Assembly: GCA_015680685.1 (NCBI GenBank) | Contig: MNCI01036718.1 | Coordinates: 727,566 to 791,565, forward strand | Direction: 5' to 3' | Length of the DNA: 64,000 nt | Source: Gnetum montanum | Taxonomy: Eukaryota; Streptophyta; Gnetopsida; Gnetales; Gnetaceae | In this document: piece by piece, positions 12,251 to 24,415 of the stretch | Layout of the letters: every line of letters starts with the position of its first letter | How positions within the stretch are numbered: the first letter of the stretch is position 1 | Translations under genes and position numbers: made by a program | Notes under the pieces: generated by a model | What the model was told of the DNA's origin: nothing | Seen by the model: only the letters and a program-made list of their open reading frames with translations | Databases searched by the model: none

Positions 12251-12526
12251 CCCAAGAGGGATTGCAATGTATGTGTGTTTATTATTGTTTTGTTTTTTAT
12301 AATTTCAAAATTCATAAAAATCATAAAACATAAAACCATAAATATTTCTCTCTATACCTCTCATCATGGCAACACATGTTTTATTTGTAACATATGTATG
12401 ATAATATCTTTTACATTTCTTAAACACAAAGACATACACAAGTGTTTACAATCCACTCAACATTGTCTTCAAAATTGTGATTTAAATAAACTATTCCTTG
12501 GGCCAAAATCAGTGGAACCCCTATCA
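12251..12526 (+). repeat. Element E 5' LTR, 3' portion only
   Basis: About 270 nt resemble 39,655-39,957: 'gtttattattg..tttt', 'aaaatcataaaa', 'cataaatatt', 'catcatgg', 'gacataca' and 'cccctat' occur in the same order. The right end CCTATCA is one base before a tRNA-Asp primer site, as expected for an LTR end. The left part of this LTR is missing: the sequence passes directly into G's integrase at about 12,250, by insertion followed by deletion or by recombination. Confidence 0.7.
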
Positions 12527-12527
12527 T

Positions 12528-12546
12528 TGGCACCATTGTTGGGAAA
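12528..12546 (+). promoter_or_regulatory. Primer-binding site, tRNA-Asp type (element E)
   Basis: 'tggcaccattgttgggaaa' resembles TGGCGCCGTTGCCGGGGA, the complement of the plant tRNA-Asp 3' end; most differences are C-to-T or G-to-A. It lies one base after the LTR end. Confidence 0.75.
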
Positions 12547-12639
12547 GACATTGGTGAATTACCTAGAAATAATTGAATATTCTTGATTTAATATTTATTC
12601 AAACCTAGTATTTGTTTCTTAGTGTTATGTGTAGATTTT

Positions 12640-14280
12640 AAGCATGAATAAGATGGTGGATGATGCTAAGAGCCCACCAAAGATCTCAGCAAGAGTAGCA
12701 AAATGATACAAGGCTTTTGTTGTCTTTGAACATTTCGACAGCCCAACTTTGACACTGGTTTTCTTAACTTATCATCAAGATAAGAAAATGATGTGGTGTG
12801 GCATTCATGGACATTTGGTAAAGGAATGGATCATGGTCGTGATGGTAAATCTCAAATAGGTCCTAATCAACCTTGGACTATAGGAATTTCATTCATTTTA
12901 TGCAGCTTTGAAGTCAAACTTTAGCAATTATGAGCTTCAACCTAGGTAAGAGCTCTAAGATCAAATGATGAAGGAGGAGATCCATCGTGGCTTTTCATGT
13001 AACCACTCAAATGAGGAGCAAGGTAAGAAAGAAGATATTAAAGATAAAGGGTCACTCTACCATTAAGACCCATTATTAGTGGTTATCAATCCTAATGCAT
13101 CCCAAACCTATGAGGATGATCTCCTCCCCAAGTTTCAACACCTTCATTTATTAGGATCATCTAATGATGATAATTTCCCCTTGTTTGACTGGGGTGATTA
13201 TCATGAGCTGAACAAAGCTATCTACATTCCATGAGAGCATCTTCATGATATCAAGATCAAACAGATAAACATGGTTGATGTTCCATTATACAAAGAGTAT
13301 GCTAGTGATGATTTCCAACTGCATTTGTAGGCATTTGATACTAGTTATTTACAAGGGATCATTAGTGATTGGCAAAATTTGCAGTTGCTCCCTTGCATCT
13401 TCATTGAGAAAGCAAAAAACTTGTATTATTTCCATCTAGGTTAATTCAAGCATTGGTAAACATGGTTAAAATATTCAATACCAAATTCCAAACCTATGTA
13501 TAAATTTTTTACATCTTGAAGGATATGGTTAGATGGAGGCAACGAGCCTGTGAATCACTAAACATTGTCATCAATAGGTATCTCAAAATAGTCCATCACT
13601 ATCTAAACCATGGCTTTTGCCAAAGCAAGCATCTCATGCATATCATGAAAGGCCTAAGGTAGAACACAAGTGAGCAAGTAGATATGTATGTAATGGGCCA
13701 AGTCCACAAAAAATCTATGGCCAAAATCAAAGTGCTTCTAGACACCATTTCTAGTTTAAAAGGTGAAAATAAAAATAAAAATTCTCAAAGGAGTATAACT
13801 ACAATCCCATGCATGGAAAGGAGGCCGAAATTATTGAAGGTATAGCCAAACCTTCTTCTATTATTAAGGCCTTGCAACGTGATTAAGTTAAAACTTATAA
13901 AGGCTTGGCAGAATTGGCCCACTAGGTGGATCAATTTTGGGATGCAATGGATAAGAAAATGACCACTATCCTTAAGGACATTAAGGGTAGAATGGTTGAA
14001 GTGGTAGAAAACAAAGTTATACCACCTAAACATAGCTATCATTATGAAGGAAAAGCTCTTTTCCTCTAAGGAAACAAAAGAGGATTTACATGAGGCTTCC
14101 TCATCCTCCAGTGATGAGGGTTCTTACAAGTATTATTTAGTTCCTCGTGACTAATAGTGCTACCTAGTCATGGACCACATGATTAGTGAAATAAGATGAG
14201 CTAGGATCCCTTTGAAGCCTAATTTCATTAAGAGGCAAACACGAAGGGTTCCCTTTTATGGCCAAGCATACTATTCTTCA
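12640..14280 (+). pseudogene. gag of element E
   Basis: The frame opens at about 12,640 (M-N-K-M-V-D-D). It can be aligned loosely with C's gag: the 'LQAFDTSYLQG' block near 13,330 corresponds to C's 'LQAFHDAYALQN' near 59,930, and the region that in C contains 'LYRSLE..W..ELF' follows. Between 13,450 and 14,250 stops are frequent. Many fall at positions where C has Gln or Trp. No zinc knuckle could be read. The structural role (capsid and nucleocapsid) is inferred from position and this alignment. Confidence 0.6.
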
Positions 14281-15960
14281 GGTGTGTACTTGTAATACAT
14301 TTAGTAGTACTAGTAGTGGTAAACTTGTAATCCTTAGGGTGCTACTCCATGTAATTCTCCAATGTAACAAAAAATGTCATTTTCTCCAAACTCCTACTCT
14401 CCAGGTATTCAAGAATGTACTTATTCATCTCAATAGATGATATCTCACTAGAATGAGCTTGTGTTCATTAGTCCTACCTTACAAGCTCTCCATCATTAAT
14501 AATAGCTTCTACTACCTAATCTAATGCAAGGTGAGATCCCTAGTCAACTACAAATGAGGGAATATAAATCTTGTAATCTTGCATATTATGTTGATCAAAC
14601 TTCAACTTATGCTACTATGGAATATTACCAAGCTCTTATTAATATGGTTGTGGAGGGAAATCTAAGATCCCATGGCAGGAAATTTTTTTTGTAACTACAA
14701 ACATGAATGCCATGGGGCTAGGTTTACCCATCTTCTTCCTTATGTGGAGAGGATAATTCTTGTAGAAGAATAGGAGTCAAAATCCAAGAGATCCCTTTAC
14801 CATTTCTTGAATGTTTTCAAAGCAAAACATCCACTTCAGGAAAGATTTCTTTAACTATATCATGTTGCTCAAATGTCATGACACCTAATGGCAATGATGT
14901 CATGATAATTACCATGTATAACATAGCCACACAGGTAATAAAAAAGGCAATCTATTTGAAAAAGAACCAATCCTAGTAGTCCCATTCTGAAGATCTAGAT
15001 TAGTGAGAAAGGTCATTACCTAGTTCTTCCAAACTCTGGTTTGAGAGTCAACATCATTTCATTATAGTAGTACCTTGATTAAGGGCTCCTCTCTCTCAAA
15101 AGTAATAACATTAATTTGGATCTGGTAGACCAATAATACACTTATCCTATGGGATAAGTTAATGATGTAATGACCACTTTAGCAAGATGGTCATACCCTG
15201 CTAATTTCTTGGTGATTAAACTAAAGAATAATATGGGAGACAACTTCTCTATCATTATGGGAAGGGTATGGCTATGTATCATTGATGCTAGGCTAGTCTT
15301 CCAATGCCTCCACCCTAAAATCAACATGAAAGATACAACTAGGAAGACATACACAAGTGAATTTCATATGATCCTTCCTATTTTTGTGGCAAGCATGGTT
15401 GCAACTATTGTGTTATAGAGTGTCTTTGTACTATTAGAGACATGAATTGCCTTAAAGAGCATCTAGTCCATGAAGCCACACATCAAATTTTTGAGAGACC
15501 AATTGATCCTCTTACCTCATCTAATGTCAAATCATCTTTTAGAAGTTGTGAATACAATGAAGGAAATTACAGTATGTAATACAATCTTGAATTCTAGGGC
15601 ACTCTTCATTTGTTCCAAGATATTTTTATAGCACTACTTGAACTCAAGCAACTTCATAAAGGCTTAAAGTACTTTTTCGTCACAAATGATCATCTGCTCA
15701 TCATTACTCTCTTCCTAATGGTTATCCAAAAGATTAAATTAAAAAATATAGTTGCAAAATGGAGAAAAGCCTTTACCTAGTCCCATGATGAACTCATGGA
15801 AATTGATCTTTTAATCTATCAACACTACATATTTATGAACACAAGTGCCAAACATCAATAGATACTACAACATAGAATCAATTTGAATATTTAGGACATG
15901 GTAAAAAGTGAAATCATTCATCTACTATGATCTAGTTTCATTGCTCCTACCTTTGATAGT
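14281..15960 (+). pseudogene. gag tail, protease and RT linker of element E
   Basis: The gag tail is poorly preserved. The protease C-terminal half is clear at 15,170-15,330: 'RWSYPANFLVI', 'NFSIIMGRVWL', 'IIDARLVFQ', matching C's 'GWSYPTNFLVI', 'DFPIIMGRAWLS' at 61,680-61,780. The catalytic Asp region upstream (about 15,040-15,110) is too damaged to judge. The linker from 15,420 to 15,960 carries no motif that I recognise with confidence. Confidence 0.6.
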
Positions 15961-17130
15961 GAGTAGATTTGCCCAACTATAGTCGCACCCAAGAGAGGGA
16001 ATGAATGGCAAGTTTTTATTGACTATAGGTTTCTAAATTTTGTCATCTTTAAGAATCATTTCATGTTACTCTTTGTAGACTAGGTATTAAATAACATAGC
16101 TATCTAGGAATAATACAATTTCCTTGATGGGTAGTCTAGTTATAATCGAATCAAAATTATATCCAAGGATCAAGCCAAGACTACCTTCATCTATCTATAG
16201 GACACCTTTACCTTTAACCATATGTCCTTTGGATTATGTAATGCACCAACCATATTCCAATGGCTGGTGATGACCATGTTCCAAGATTACATTAGCAAGA
16301 GTGTGCAAGTATTCATTGATGACTTTTTTACATATGGCAATTCATTTTAGAAACCCTCGAATTGGCTCAAAGTTGTTCTATTCTATTTCCACCAAGTTAA
16401 TATGAAGCTAAATTATAAAAAGAGCTAGTTGATGGTAATTAAGTGCATTATTCCTTACCATAAATTTTCAAAGAAGGGGATTGAAGTTGATCCTAACACG
16501 ATTCACACCATCAATAACATGACACAATTACCCATGATAGTTAAAGAGGTGCAATCTTTTCTAGATCACACTAATTATTATTATTGTTTTATTAAATATT
16601 ACTATAGAATAGATAAGCCCTTATTTGAGCTTAAAAAAAGATGTTTCATTATTGTGGAATAAGGAATCTTAAAATGCCTTCTAAAATCTAAAGTAAAGGC
16701 TAACCCAAATTCCCATATTGCAAAGTTCCAATTGGACTCAATCATTTCATACAATGAAGAATGCTTTTGATTTTGCATTGGACATTGTCCTAATTTAGTT
16801 TTATAAAAAGAAGATGTCCTACTACATCCACTGTGCTAGTAGAATTATTGTGGGGCCTCAACTAAATTACACCACCATAGAATAATATTTGATGGACATT
16901 ATTTTTGTACTTCAAAAATTCAAGCATTATGTTCTAGGGTGAAAAATTTTGATTTACATCAATCATACTGCCATCTAATTCCTCATGAGCAAATTAGATG
17001 TCAACCCTCATGTGATCTAATGGCTAGTTCTCTTGCAATTATTTGATTTTTACATGATTAATCGCAAGGGAGCCAAGAATGTGGTGATAGATCATTTATC
17101 ATAATTACAAATTGGTAATAAGAAAGAAGG
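15961..17130 (+). pseudogene. Reverse transcriptase and RNase H of element E
   Basis: RT: 'VAPKRGNEWQVFIDYRFLN' at about 15,980-16,040, 'DQAKTTFIYL' at 16,170, 'MSFGLCNAPTIFQ' at 16,220-16,260, then 'VQVFIDDFFTYG' at 16,305-16,340, so the catalytic DD pair is intact here. RNase H: 'YYIHCASRIIVGPQLNYTTIE' near 16,820-16,880, 'FKHYVLG' near 16,920, and 'NHTAI' near 16,965. The last loosely matches the HTDH block of B and D. 'MINRKGAKNVVIDHLS' closes the domain near 17,095. Despite the intact DD pair, stops and shifts disable it. Confidence 0.75.
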
Positions 17131-17339
17131 TGTGCTTTTTGAGGAATTTTGGATGATCACATTTGTAAGGTCATTTTCAACTTGAAGAGTAGATGTGAAT
17201 GTCCATGATTCCTAGATATTTTTAATTACCTAGTACCCTAAAAGCTTCCTCCCATGTAGAACAAACATAAGTTTCAATGATTCCAACACCAAGTGAAGCC
17301 TACCCTAGTCATCAAAGAGCATCTCTATAAGTGATGTTC

Positions 17340-17800
17340 TAATGGCCAAGTAAGATGGTGTATTCCTCATGAAAGCCAAGGTGATATCTTAGCTCATGCA
17401 CACCATGATGTGTGTGGTATGCACTATGCCTGGAAGAGCACCATGATAAATCTACTACTCGTGAGCTATTTTTGGCCCATCATGTTTTGTGATGCTCAAC
17501 ACTTCTCATGTTGTTGCAACAAGTGCTAATGTGAGGGAGATATGTCCTTGCATATGGATGGATCATAACAACAGATCCAACCACTAGAGCCCTTTGATGT
17601 ATGGGGGATTAACTTCATTGATTCCATCTCTCTAAACTTCAATAGTAAGGCATACATTATTATATGCATAGATTATTACACAAAGTAGGCCAAATTTACT
17701 ACTATTAAAGACTTCATCCACCACTGTAGCAAAGTTCCTTTGAAGTAGTGTGCTTCATACATTTGGTATCTCTTGATTCTTGATCTTGAATAATGATATG
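17340..17800 (+). pseudogene. Integrase of element E, first part (interrupted by element F)
   Basis: The zinc-binding domain is faintly visible at 17,390-17,530. The core begins at about 17,580: 'QPLEPFDVWGINFI' (first catalytic Asp changed to Asn), 'NSKAYIIICIDYYTK', then 'FGIS' and 'LILNND', corresponding to B's 'FGVPCALISDNG'. The frame stops being integrase at 17,800 and continues at 35,155 in the matching place ('YFIGKVFKNLLESCG'). The break falls between the Gly and Thr of the DNGTHF block. Confidence 0.75.
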
Positions 17801-17808
17801 TGTTAGGA

Positions 17809-19941
17809 ACTACTTCTTGTAGTTGCCTTGTAGATGTTTTCCTTTTTGTAAATTTAGGATTTAACACATATGCCCTAGATTCCTATAGATGTAATAGCAC
17901 TAGGCAACATCCATTATGATGTTCATCTTGGAAAATTTCATTGTCATCATCATCTATTTTTGAATTTGCAATCTCTTCTATTGTTGCACCTCTACCCTTG
18001 ATTTTGTAATAATCCTATGCTACATCATTTTTCTTCCTTCTTTCTTGACCACTACTCCCTTGATCTCTTCTTTCCTCTACAATTTTCAAAGCTATTTGGA
18101 ACTTCTTATCCAAGGAGTCCCACATCTTATCTACCTTAACTAATATTTCAATGATAGATTCTCATATTGGCAAGGTTTCCTGTCCACCACTTCATCAAGT
18201 GGTGCTTTCTCCTCAGAGTCTTAGAAACGTATATCACCTCTGCAAATGGAGAAATCCTTATTGTACTCTACACTTTCACATTTTTTTGAGCTCTCCTTCT
18301 TCGTTAGCCACCTGATCTATCAGTCTTTGAATCTAGGGGGCCTGCATCTCAAAAAGTCTTCCTTGGGGATAGATCCTCAGGATTTTCCTTATTTCATTTC
18401 TGAGACCATCTATGATATAGCAAAGCTAATCCCTTTGGGAGTATCCATGGCCTAGGAATTAATGTGGAAGATAATAGTACCATCCTACGAATGCATCCAA
18501 GAACTAATGATTGTCTCATTTTCATCCTTGGATTTGTCTCCAAAAGTAGGATGCTCTAGAGTACATTTGGTATTTGTCATTAAAGAGTTTCAACATAGTA
18601 CTTCATCAGCGAATCGATTCCAATGCTAAGGACTAGTGCTAGCTTTCAGCTTCCTTGATGAGTGGCCTTGGGAATAGCTTCAGCTTCTGCCATTCATTAT
18701 CTATGTTTTGTAAGCCACAGGTATGATAAAAGACTTGACGATGATTTTGTGGATCTAAATTCTATCCCCTTCAAACCTAGGGATATTATCCATATCCAAC
18801 CTCTTGATTTAGCTATCCTTCAAGTGCCTTATAGGTATCTACACTACATTTGAAACGTTCAACATGTTCCAAGTAACTGGTAGTGGCTCATCATAGTCAT
18901 GATGATCTAGCTAGCCCTATTCATGACCATGATGTCTATGATGAGTCCTGCAATGCCTTCTCACCTAATGTTACTCCTTCCCTTGTGGTTATCCTTACCC
19001 CTACTCTTGATCATCCCAGCAAGATCTACATTCATCCTTATCCCATTATTCATCCCCATTCCAATCTTGACTATTTTTGTTCCTATCTTAACCCCTACTA
19101 CTCTTATTAAATTTGAAGATGAAGAAGAAGGAAAACTAGAAGAATGATCTTTGCTAGTTCTTCTCATTCGATCCTGACCCTAATCCATTTGCTTTTCTTT
19201 TTCTTTTTCTTTTTTCTTGTCATTTTTTTTATCTTAGATGTTTGGCTTAATTTTCTATCTCTTAATGCCCCTTGTTCTTAAGAACTAGTCTTTTCCTCAC
19301 CTAGGTTGTTCATAGTTAACTATATTCACTGATGAAGGAGCGTCTCATCATAGAAAGGAGGAGAATATGTGTATTGGAATTATCTTGAAAAGAAGTCTTT
19401 GCCTTTGTTATGTTGTTGCAACAATAACTAGGTCAAGACCCCCTTACCCTTAGAGGCCTTGTATCATTCTTCCATCTATTTATCCTTCTTTCATTAGGCA
19501 TCAGTAGGATGATAGTCCTAGTAAGAATGATCTTAGACCTCATATTCTACACTAGGTGCAATGATGCCAAACCTAATGAAACTATTCGTTGGCATGGCAA
19601 GAACAAACTGGTCAAGGAGCAACATGATGGTACCTTTCATGTCCCTCCAATGCAATTATTTATCTTGATGCAGGATCAAAGTGAAATTTGAAATGTAGGA
19701 CTCCAGATGGGCATAGACAACCTGAAGTTGGGGTATTTTTGGAACCTCCTATCATCGATTGGGTCTTCCTACATGTGATGGAGATTCATCCCTATGAGAA
19801 GAATTCATGTTAAGTATTGCTAGAAGTAGTGTACTTGGTGGTGTATTATTATTTCCTTAATGATTTATCATTGATTCATCCAGAAAACATCTTTGTACAA
19901 CATCACTGTCCTTTCCTAATTAGTGCACTTACCTAAAATAG
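17809..19941 (-). pseudogene. gag fragment D', partner of element D
   Basis: On the minus strand this matches D's own gag region (30,550-32,700) nearly throughout: the blocks at 18,330-18,460 and 31,100-31,200, 19,000-19,100 and 31,730-31,830, and 19,790-19,940 and 32,530-32,700 are visibly the same. Motifs are those of Athila-like gag, including a Lys/Glu-rich run where the plus strand reads 'ctttttctttttctttttc'. The fragment is truncated at 17,809 in the gag tail, where it meets 8 bp of F's LTR. Its pol is missing, removed with the left LTR by a deletion. Many stops are present. Confidence 0.7.
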
Positions 19942-19960
19942 ATCCCCAAGAATGTCACCA
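19942..19960 (-). promoter_or_regulatory. Primer-binding site, tRNA-Asp type (D')
   Basis: The minus strand reads TGGTGACATTCTTGGGGAT, a degenerate tRNA-Asp complement, one base from the LTR that begins at 19,962. It shows that the LTR served as the 5' LTR of the D' unit on its left. Confidence 0.7.
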
Positions 19961-19961
19961 G

Positions 19962-20851
19962 TGATGAGTAGCAAGTATAACCTACACCCAACTATATGAA
20001 TCACAAGAATGTACTAGTGATCCGGTCAAATTCCGTGGACTTAGTTCTTAACTTTGCCCATAGTTAGAGACTGTGAACTAAAGGGTTATGTGATCGTTGT
20101 CTTCATAACTCACACTTATGTATGCCTTGCATATGGTTACATGTGAGTTATGGTATATGATATTTTTTTTATTTATATTTTTATATTTTTTTATCATAAG
20201 TTCTATGTAGAAAGATGAATATTTAATGATAGACTCTTTTAATTACCTAACTTGTTCTAAAGGCTAACTACCCTAACATAAGTAGTTGTACCCACTTACC
20301 GTACACATCCCAAACTAGTATTAATGCTACTGGGTTATCAAATAATAATTACTAAGTGTACCAAATGATCACTACTAGGATTACCAAGCATTATATGTTA
20401 TGCTCAAAGCAATCATTCCTATGTATTCATGATTAATTATGTTAATTACTATGACATGAAATATAAAATCCATATAAAGTAGAATGTTGGTAAGAAAGAT
20501 TAAGCTAAACTAAGTGCTACAATGAATAGCACAAATCTCAACTTTATTGTCATTCACGTCAATCCTGTCAGGTACATGGTGTTCAAATAAAGTTTTATGC
20601 AATCTATTTTACTCACACTATGGGCACTCGAAGGAAAATATTCTAACTCTATGAAAGAAAAATTGTAAGGGCTTTACTATGCTATTGAAACAAAGTTTCA
20701 TAAATGTGGTTAATATCTGCATTTAGGTTGTGCCTACATCAAAATTGATGCATCTACGTAAATGCATGTCATCATGCATCAATCAAGATGTGTTGATGGG
20801 CCTATGCCAATGCATGCCTGTTGATGTAGTCTATTTATTGATACTTCATCA
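19962..20851 (-). repeat. LTR shared by D' and D
   Basis: In plus coordinates it runs from TGATGAG to TTCATCA (890 bp). The left flank is a primer-binding site and the right flank is a polypurine tract. It is therefore the 5' LTR of D' and the 3' LTR of D at once. It matches the D 5' LTR at 32,719-33,600 along its whole length, including the AT-rich 'ttatttatatttttatattttttt' stretch. The upstream cassette at 20,740-20,851 is rich in TGATG and GATGCA motifs. Confidence 0.85.
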
Positions 20852-20865
20852 TACCCCCACAATTG
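20852..20865 (-). promoter_or_regulatory. Polypurine tract of element D
   Basis: Minus strand CAATTGTGGGGGTA directly precedes the LTR start TGATGAAG. A and B have a near-identical 'TGGGGGTA' at the same place. Confidence 0.8.
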
Positions 20866-21529
20866 ATAGCAAATTCTTCCTCGAGTGAACAAAAGTAGGA
20901 CTGAGCTTTTTACAAAAATTGGGAAAGTATAGAATTTATTAACTAAAAAAAATATACTGACTAACTCTGAGTACCATTGTATAGAATTACAAAATTGGTA
21001 TCCATGAAAAGAAAGTAGACACTCTTACAAAAAATTTAGTAGGTTCCTTGAGTTGCTAAAGACAAGGAAAATTTTAAAATATTGTCTAGAGGTGAAGGCT
21101 CCTATGATGTTGAAGGTCCATCACCTGGTTACGGTGCTTATGGTGGTGAAGGTTCCAAGTGCTACAATGAATGCCAAAAATCAAAACTTTATTGTCATTC
21201 ACATTAATGCATTCAAATACATGGTGCTCAAATAAAGTTCTGTACAATCTCTTTCACTCATACTATGAGCACTCAAAGGAAAATATTCTAACTCTACAAT
21301 AGACAAACTGCAAGGCCTTCACTATGCTATTAATAGAAGAAGCCATAAATGTAGTTGGTAAACACATTTATATGGGTTGTGCCTGCATCAACACATGTCA
21401 CCATGCATCAACAGAGCTACGTCAACTTGTCACAACTAACTGAAAACTTATCCTCAAGTGAACAAAAGTAGGATTGAGTTTTTTAAAAAAATTGAGAAAC
21501 TATGGGATTTATTAACTAAAAAACAACAA

Positions 21530-21555
21530 ACTAACTAACTAACTAACTAACTCTA
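21530..21555. repeat. Tetranucleotide microsatellite (ctaa)n
   Basis: About six 'ctaa' units in a row inside the second copy of the D duplication. The first copy has only 'actgactaac', so the array grew after the duplication. Confidence 0.85.
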
Positions 21556-21639
21556 TGTGCTAAACTATATGGAATTATAAAATTGGTGTTCATAACAACA
21601 AAATTGGATACTCTTATAAAAACTTCAAAAAACTTCCTT

Positions 21640-24415
21640 GAGTTGCCAAAAATAAGGTGAATTTTCAAATAGTTCCTAGAGGTGGAGGCTCTTATGGCAC
21701 TACAGATCCTTCACCTAGTTTTGGTGCTTTTAGCAATGGGGGTGGCCAAGGCTATCCTGCTACTACCCATGAAAGCTTGAAAGCATCCAGTAATGTCTTC
21801 ATCTTCTCTTCCTTACCATTAGGATTGTATGTAGTCCACGTGGCTTCACTAGTGTGGGCTGGCACAGGTATATCCCATGGGCATGACATTGTAGGAAACA
21901 TCTCTTTTGCATTGATAAATCATGTGATGAATTATTTATTTTTAATTTTGAACATCTTTACTAAGTTTTGTAGCTTGTGATAGTCATTCATTCTCCTAGC
22001 CAAGTTCAAGGAAAAAAATCATTGGTTAGTGAATCTACTTCTAATAACTTCAAGCTCTATGTTGGCTATCTTCAACTATTGCTTAATGTCCTTGTGGTAC
22101 TTGCATTCTACCTTGTATAAGAGGTAGGAACTGACCACCTACTTCTCCAACTTAGTCCTCATCCTGCCTACTATTAGCATAGCCAAGTTTGCATAATGGA
22201 GGTTGCCAAGCTCCATGTACTCTATCATCTTCTCAATTTGCAACTCCTTTAGGTAGATTTCTACCTTGTTGTATGTGTTTAATCCATCAAATATTGGTTG
22301 CACATGCCACCTCTTTCCTAGAATTTCTAAAGAGCCTCATTCATCTTCACCTTGTCTAATTGAATTTCTTTTTCATTAACTTCCTTGAGGAGCTCCACCA
22401 AGTCTTTGTAATGATTTTTAACCCATACAAATTTAAGAACCTTATTTTAACACATGGCTACCTCAATGACCATTTTCTGACAAAGTGGTTGAACTTCCTC
22501 CACTGAGATATTTCTATTTTTTACTATTAACTAACTCATATTAGGATTTACCTTAGCTAACTACTTCTACTATTGTTAAACAAATTTGATCATTTGAACA
22601 TTCTGCTATTCAACATTACATAGGTGATGGATATTCTTTGTGAGAACTAAGTTCTCCTTGCAAACTTGCAACAGATCCCTATCAATGTTGAATATCATGG
22701 CTTCTAATAAGGATGCATAAAAAATCATAGCCTCCTTCACATTATCAACCTCTCTAATTCTATGTTGAAGCTATTAGAAAGCTTCATTGTGTGTGAGGTC
22801 TATGTTGAGAATGGTGGGGGTTGAATAAATGGGCTCACAACTCCATAACTTCAGTGGTTAATCATTAGTTTTTAGTGATCAATGCCTATAAGTTTACCCT
22901 TCATCTCTAGTAGCTCTGATTAGATTACAATAATTTCATCTACAAGATCAAAGATCTCCAAAAGCAGTTACTTGCTTTCCACCAATCTTTCCAACACTTC
23001 CTCATGTTGGGCTACATTCAACCAACCACTTCCTACTCCTATGGATGTTTGAATATCTATCATTGCAACAATGTTTAGCACATATGCCACATGAGGGTTT
23101 AGATCTTTAGCTACCCTATCAAACATCATCTCCACCACTGTCTCTTATTCGCAATGCTACATCACCAAGATAGTCACCCCTTTGCCTTCCTCCAGGTGCA
23201 CCAAGAAAGTTATAGCATTCTTAGAAATTTCAAGGAAATCTTGTCTAGGGATGGACATCGTAACTTCCTTGGCACTAGGATTTGTTCTAGGAAGCATCAA
23301 ATTTCTCTTTGTGGAGAACAATGGGGAAGTTTTCTCCAGCCAACTAATAGTCCTTATGACTTTATTTAGATGGCTCAGTTCTAGATGATAAACTAATGGT
23401 TCCCCACCACCTACTAAACCCTATTGTTATTTCAACTACTATTCATAGAGGTTCTCGAACCTTTTTGAAACTACAAGCACTTCTAGTATGGTTTCTTCTA
23501 TAGGTGGTGGTGATGGCCTCTCCTCTTCCTACAACTTCACGGCTATTATATCCTTCATCATCTCCTACCAAGATCCAACATGAGCATAATGAATCACATC
23601 ATTAGCATAGTGAAATATGCCTCCCTTGTTATAGATTTTTCTAAGAAGACATGGAAAGGGAACTCTCTTCCTTCCTTTTTTATTTTCCTTGAACTGCTTC
23701 TTCATTTTTAGATAGATGAGTTGTAGAAGGTTGACATAGAATTTTTCTCTTAGAGTGGTGCATGCTTAGGCAAAGATGTTTAGGTGATACTCCAAAATTT
23801 TAAAATAATCATGTTCTACCTTCATAAGTGCACCATACTCCTTACGGTCCACCCATAGCAACATTGAACCCACTCTTTTATAGCTTCAGGGTCCACCTGT
23901 GTTGACATCTCCACCAATGTTGCCCCAATATTAGGCAAATTGAGGACCTCTAAAATGGCCTTAACCAAGTAGGATATGATGATGTCCTTGATTTTAACTA
24001 ATGCATCTACCTACCAATTATTCCAAAATAGGTAGGTCTCCCCCATGTATTATTATTCACTAGAGGAGAGAATGGACCACATAAGAAACCCCTGTAGTTA
24101 TGTGTAGACTTTCTTGATAGCCAATACTAAGAAGGATCCAAAATTCATTTCTTGTAGAACCAAACTTTGAACCTTCTTGCTTCGGATCTTCTCTAGGAAA
24201 GCCTCTATCAATATGACCTCTAAGCTAGGTCTTGGACTTGAAGTCTCATCTTACCTAGATTGGCTAGTTTAAGTAATGGAAATTTGCTAAATAGATTCTA
24301 CTTTGGCCTATTGTTCATAGGACTGTTATTTCTATTGTTGGTCCCTTCCTTCTTGTGGCTACTTCTCCCTCAATTAAGAAGGTCCTCCTACTAGTGCTCC
24401 ACTCTTTGGTGTCAT
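21640..24415 (-). pseudogene. Large unknown ORF in the env position of element D (about 925 codons)
   Basis: I do not recognise this protein. From an ATG at 24,415 one minus-strand frame can be followed for about 2.8 kb, with some shifts; most stops are TAA or TAG that fit former Gln codons. N-terminus: 'MTPKSGALVGGPS', then a Gln/Pro-rich stretch. Next an alpha-helical region: 'FLEKIRSKKVQSLVLQEMNF', 'VDALVKIKDIIISYLVKAI'. Then 'FYVNLLQLIYLKMKKQF', a Lys-rich run, and 'VPFPCLLRKIYNKGGIFHY'. A Pro and Gln linker follows near 23,480, then long helical segments and a Pro-rich C-terminus near 21,650-21,750. No signal peptide or clear membrane segment is visible, unlike classical Athila env-like products. 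The FYVNL/FPCLL blocks faintly recall the 'putative plant transposon protein' family, which I hold with low confidence. Confidence 0.6.

Larger units (their letters stand above)
20510..21740. repeat. Local tandem duplication, unit about 640 bp
   Basis: 20,510-21,150 is repeated at 21,155-21,740: 'aagtgctacaatgaat', 'caaaactttattgtcattcac', 'gcactcaaaggaaaatattctaactct', 'agtgaacaaaagtagga' and the final 'ttccttgagttgc' occur twice in order. The first copy spans the LTR end, polypurine tract and ORF tail. The second has lost about 80 bp around the LTR end. The unit copies about 340 bp of LTR and about 300 bp of the 3' end of the internal region. Confidence 0.8.

Noticed and set aside
18883-19167. 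His/Pro/Ile-rich plus frames at 18.9-19.1 kb
   Set aside because: They are antisense readings of the D' gag. The same pattern recurs at 31,720-31,911 in D.
20852-24415. Reading D's extra region as a classical env gene
   Set aside because: No signal peptide, furin-like site or transmembrane segment could be seen in the translation, so only the position is env-like.
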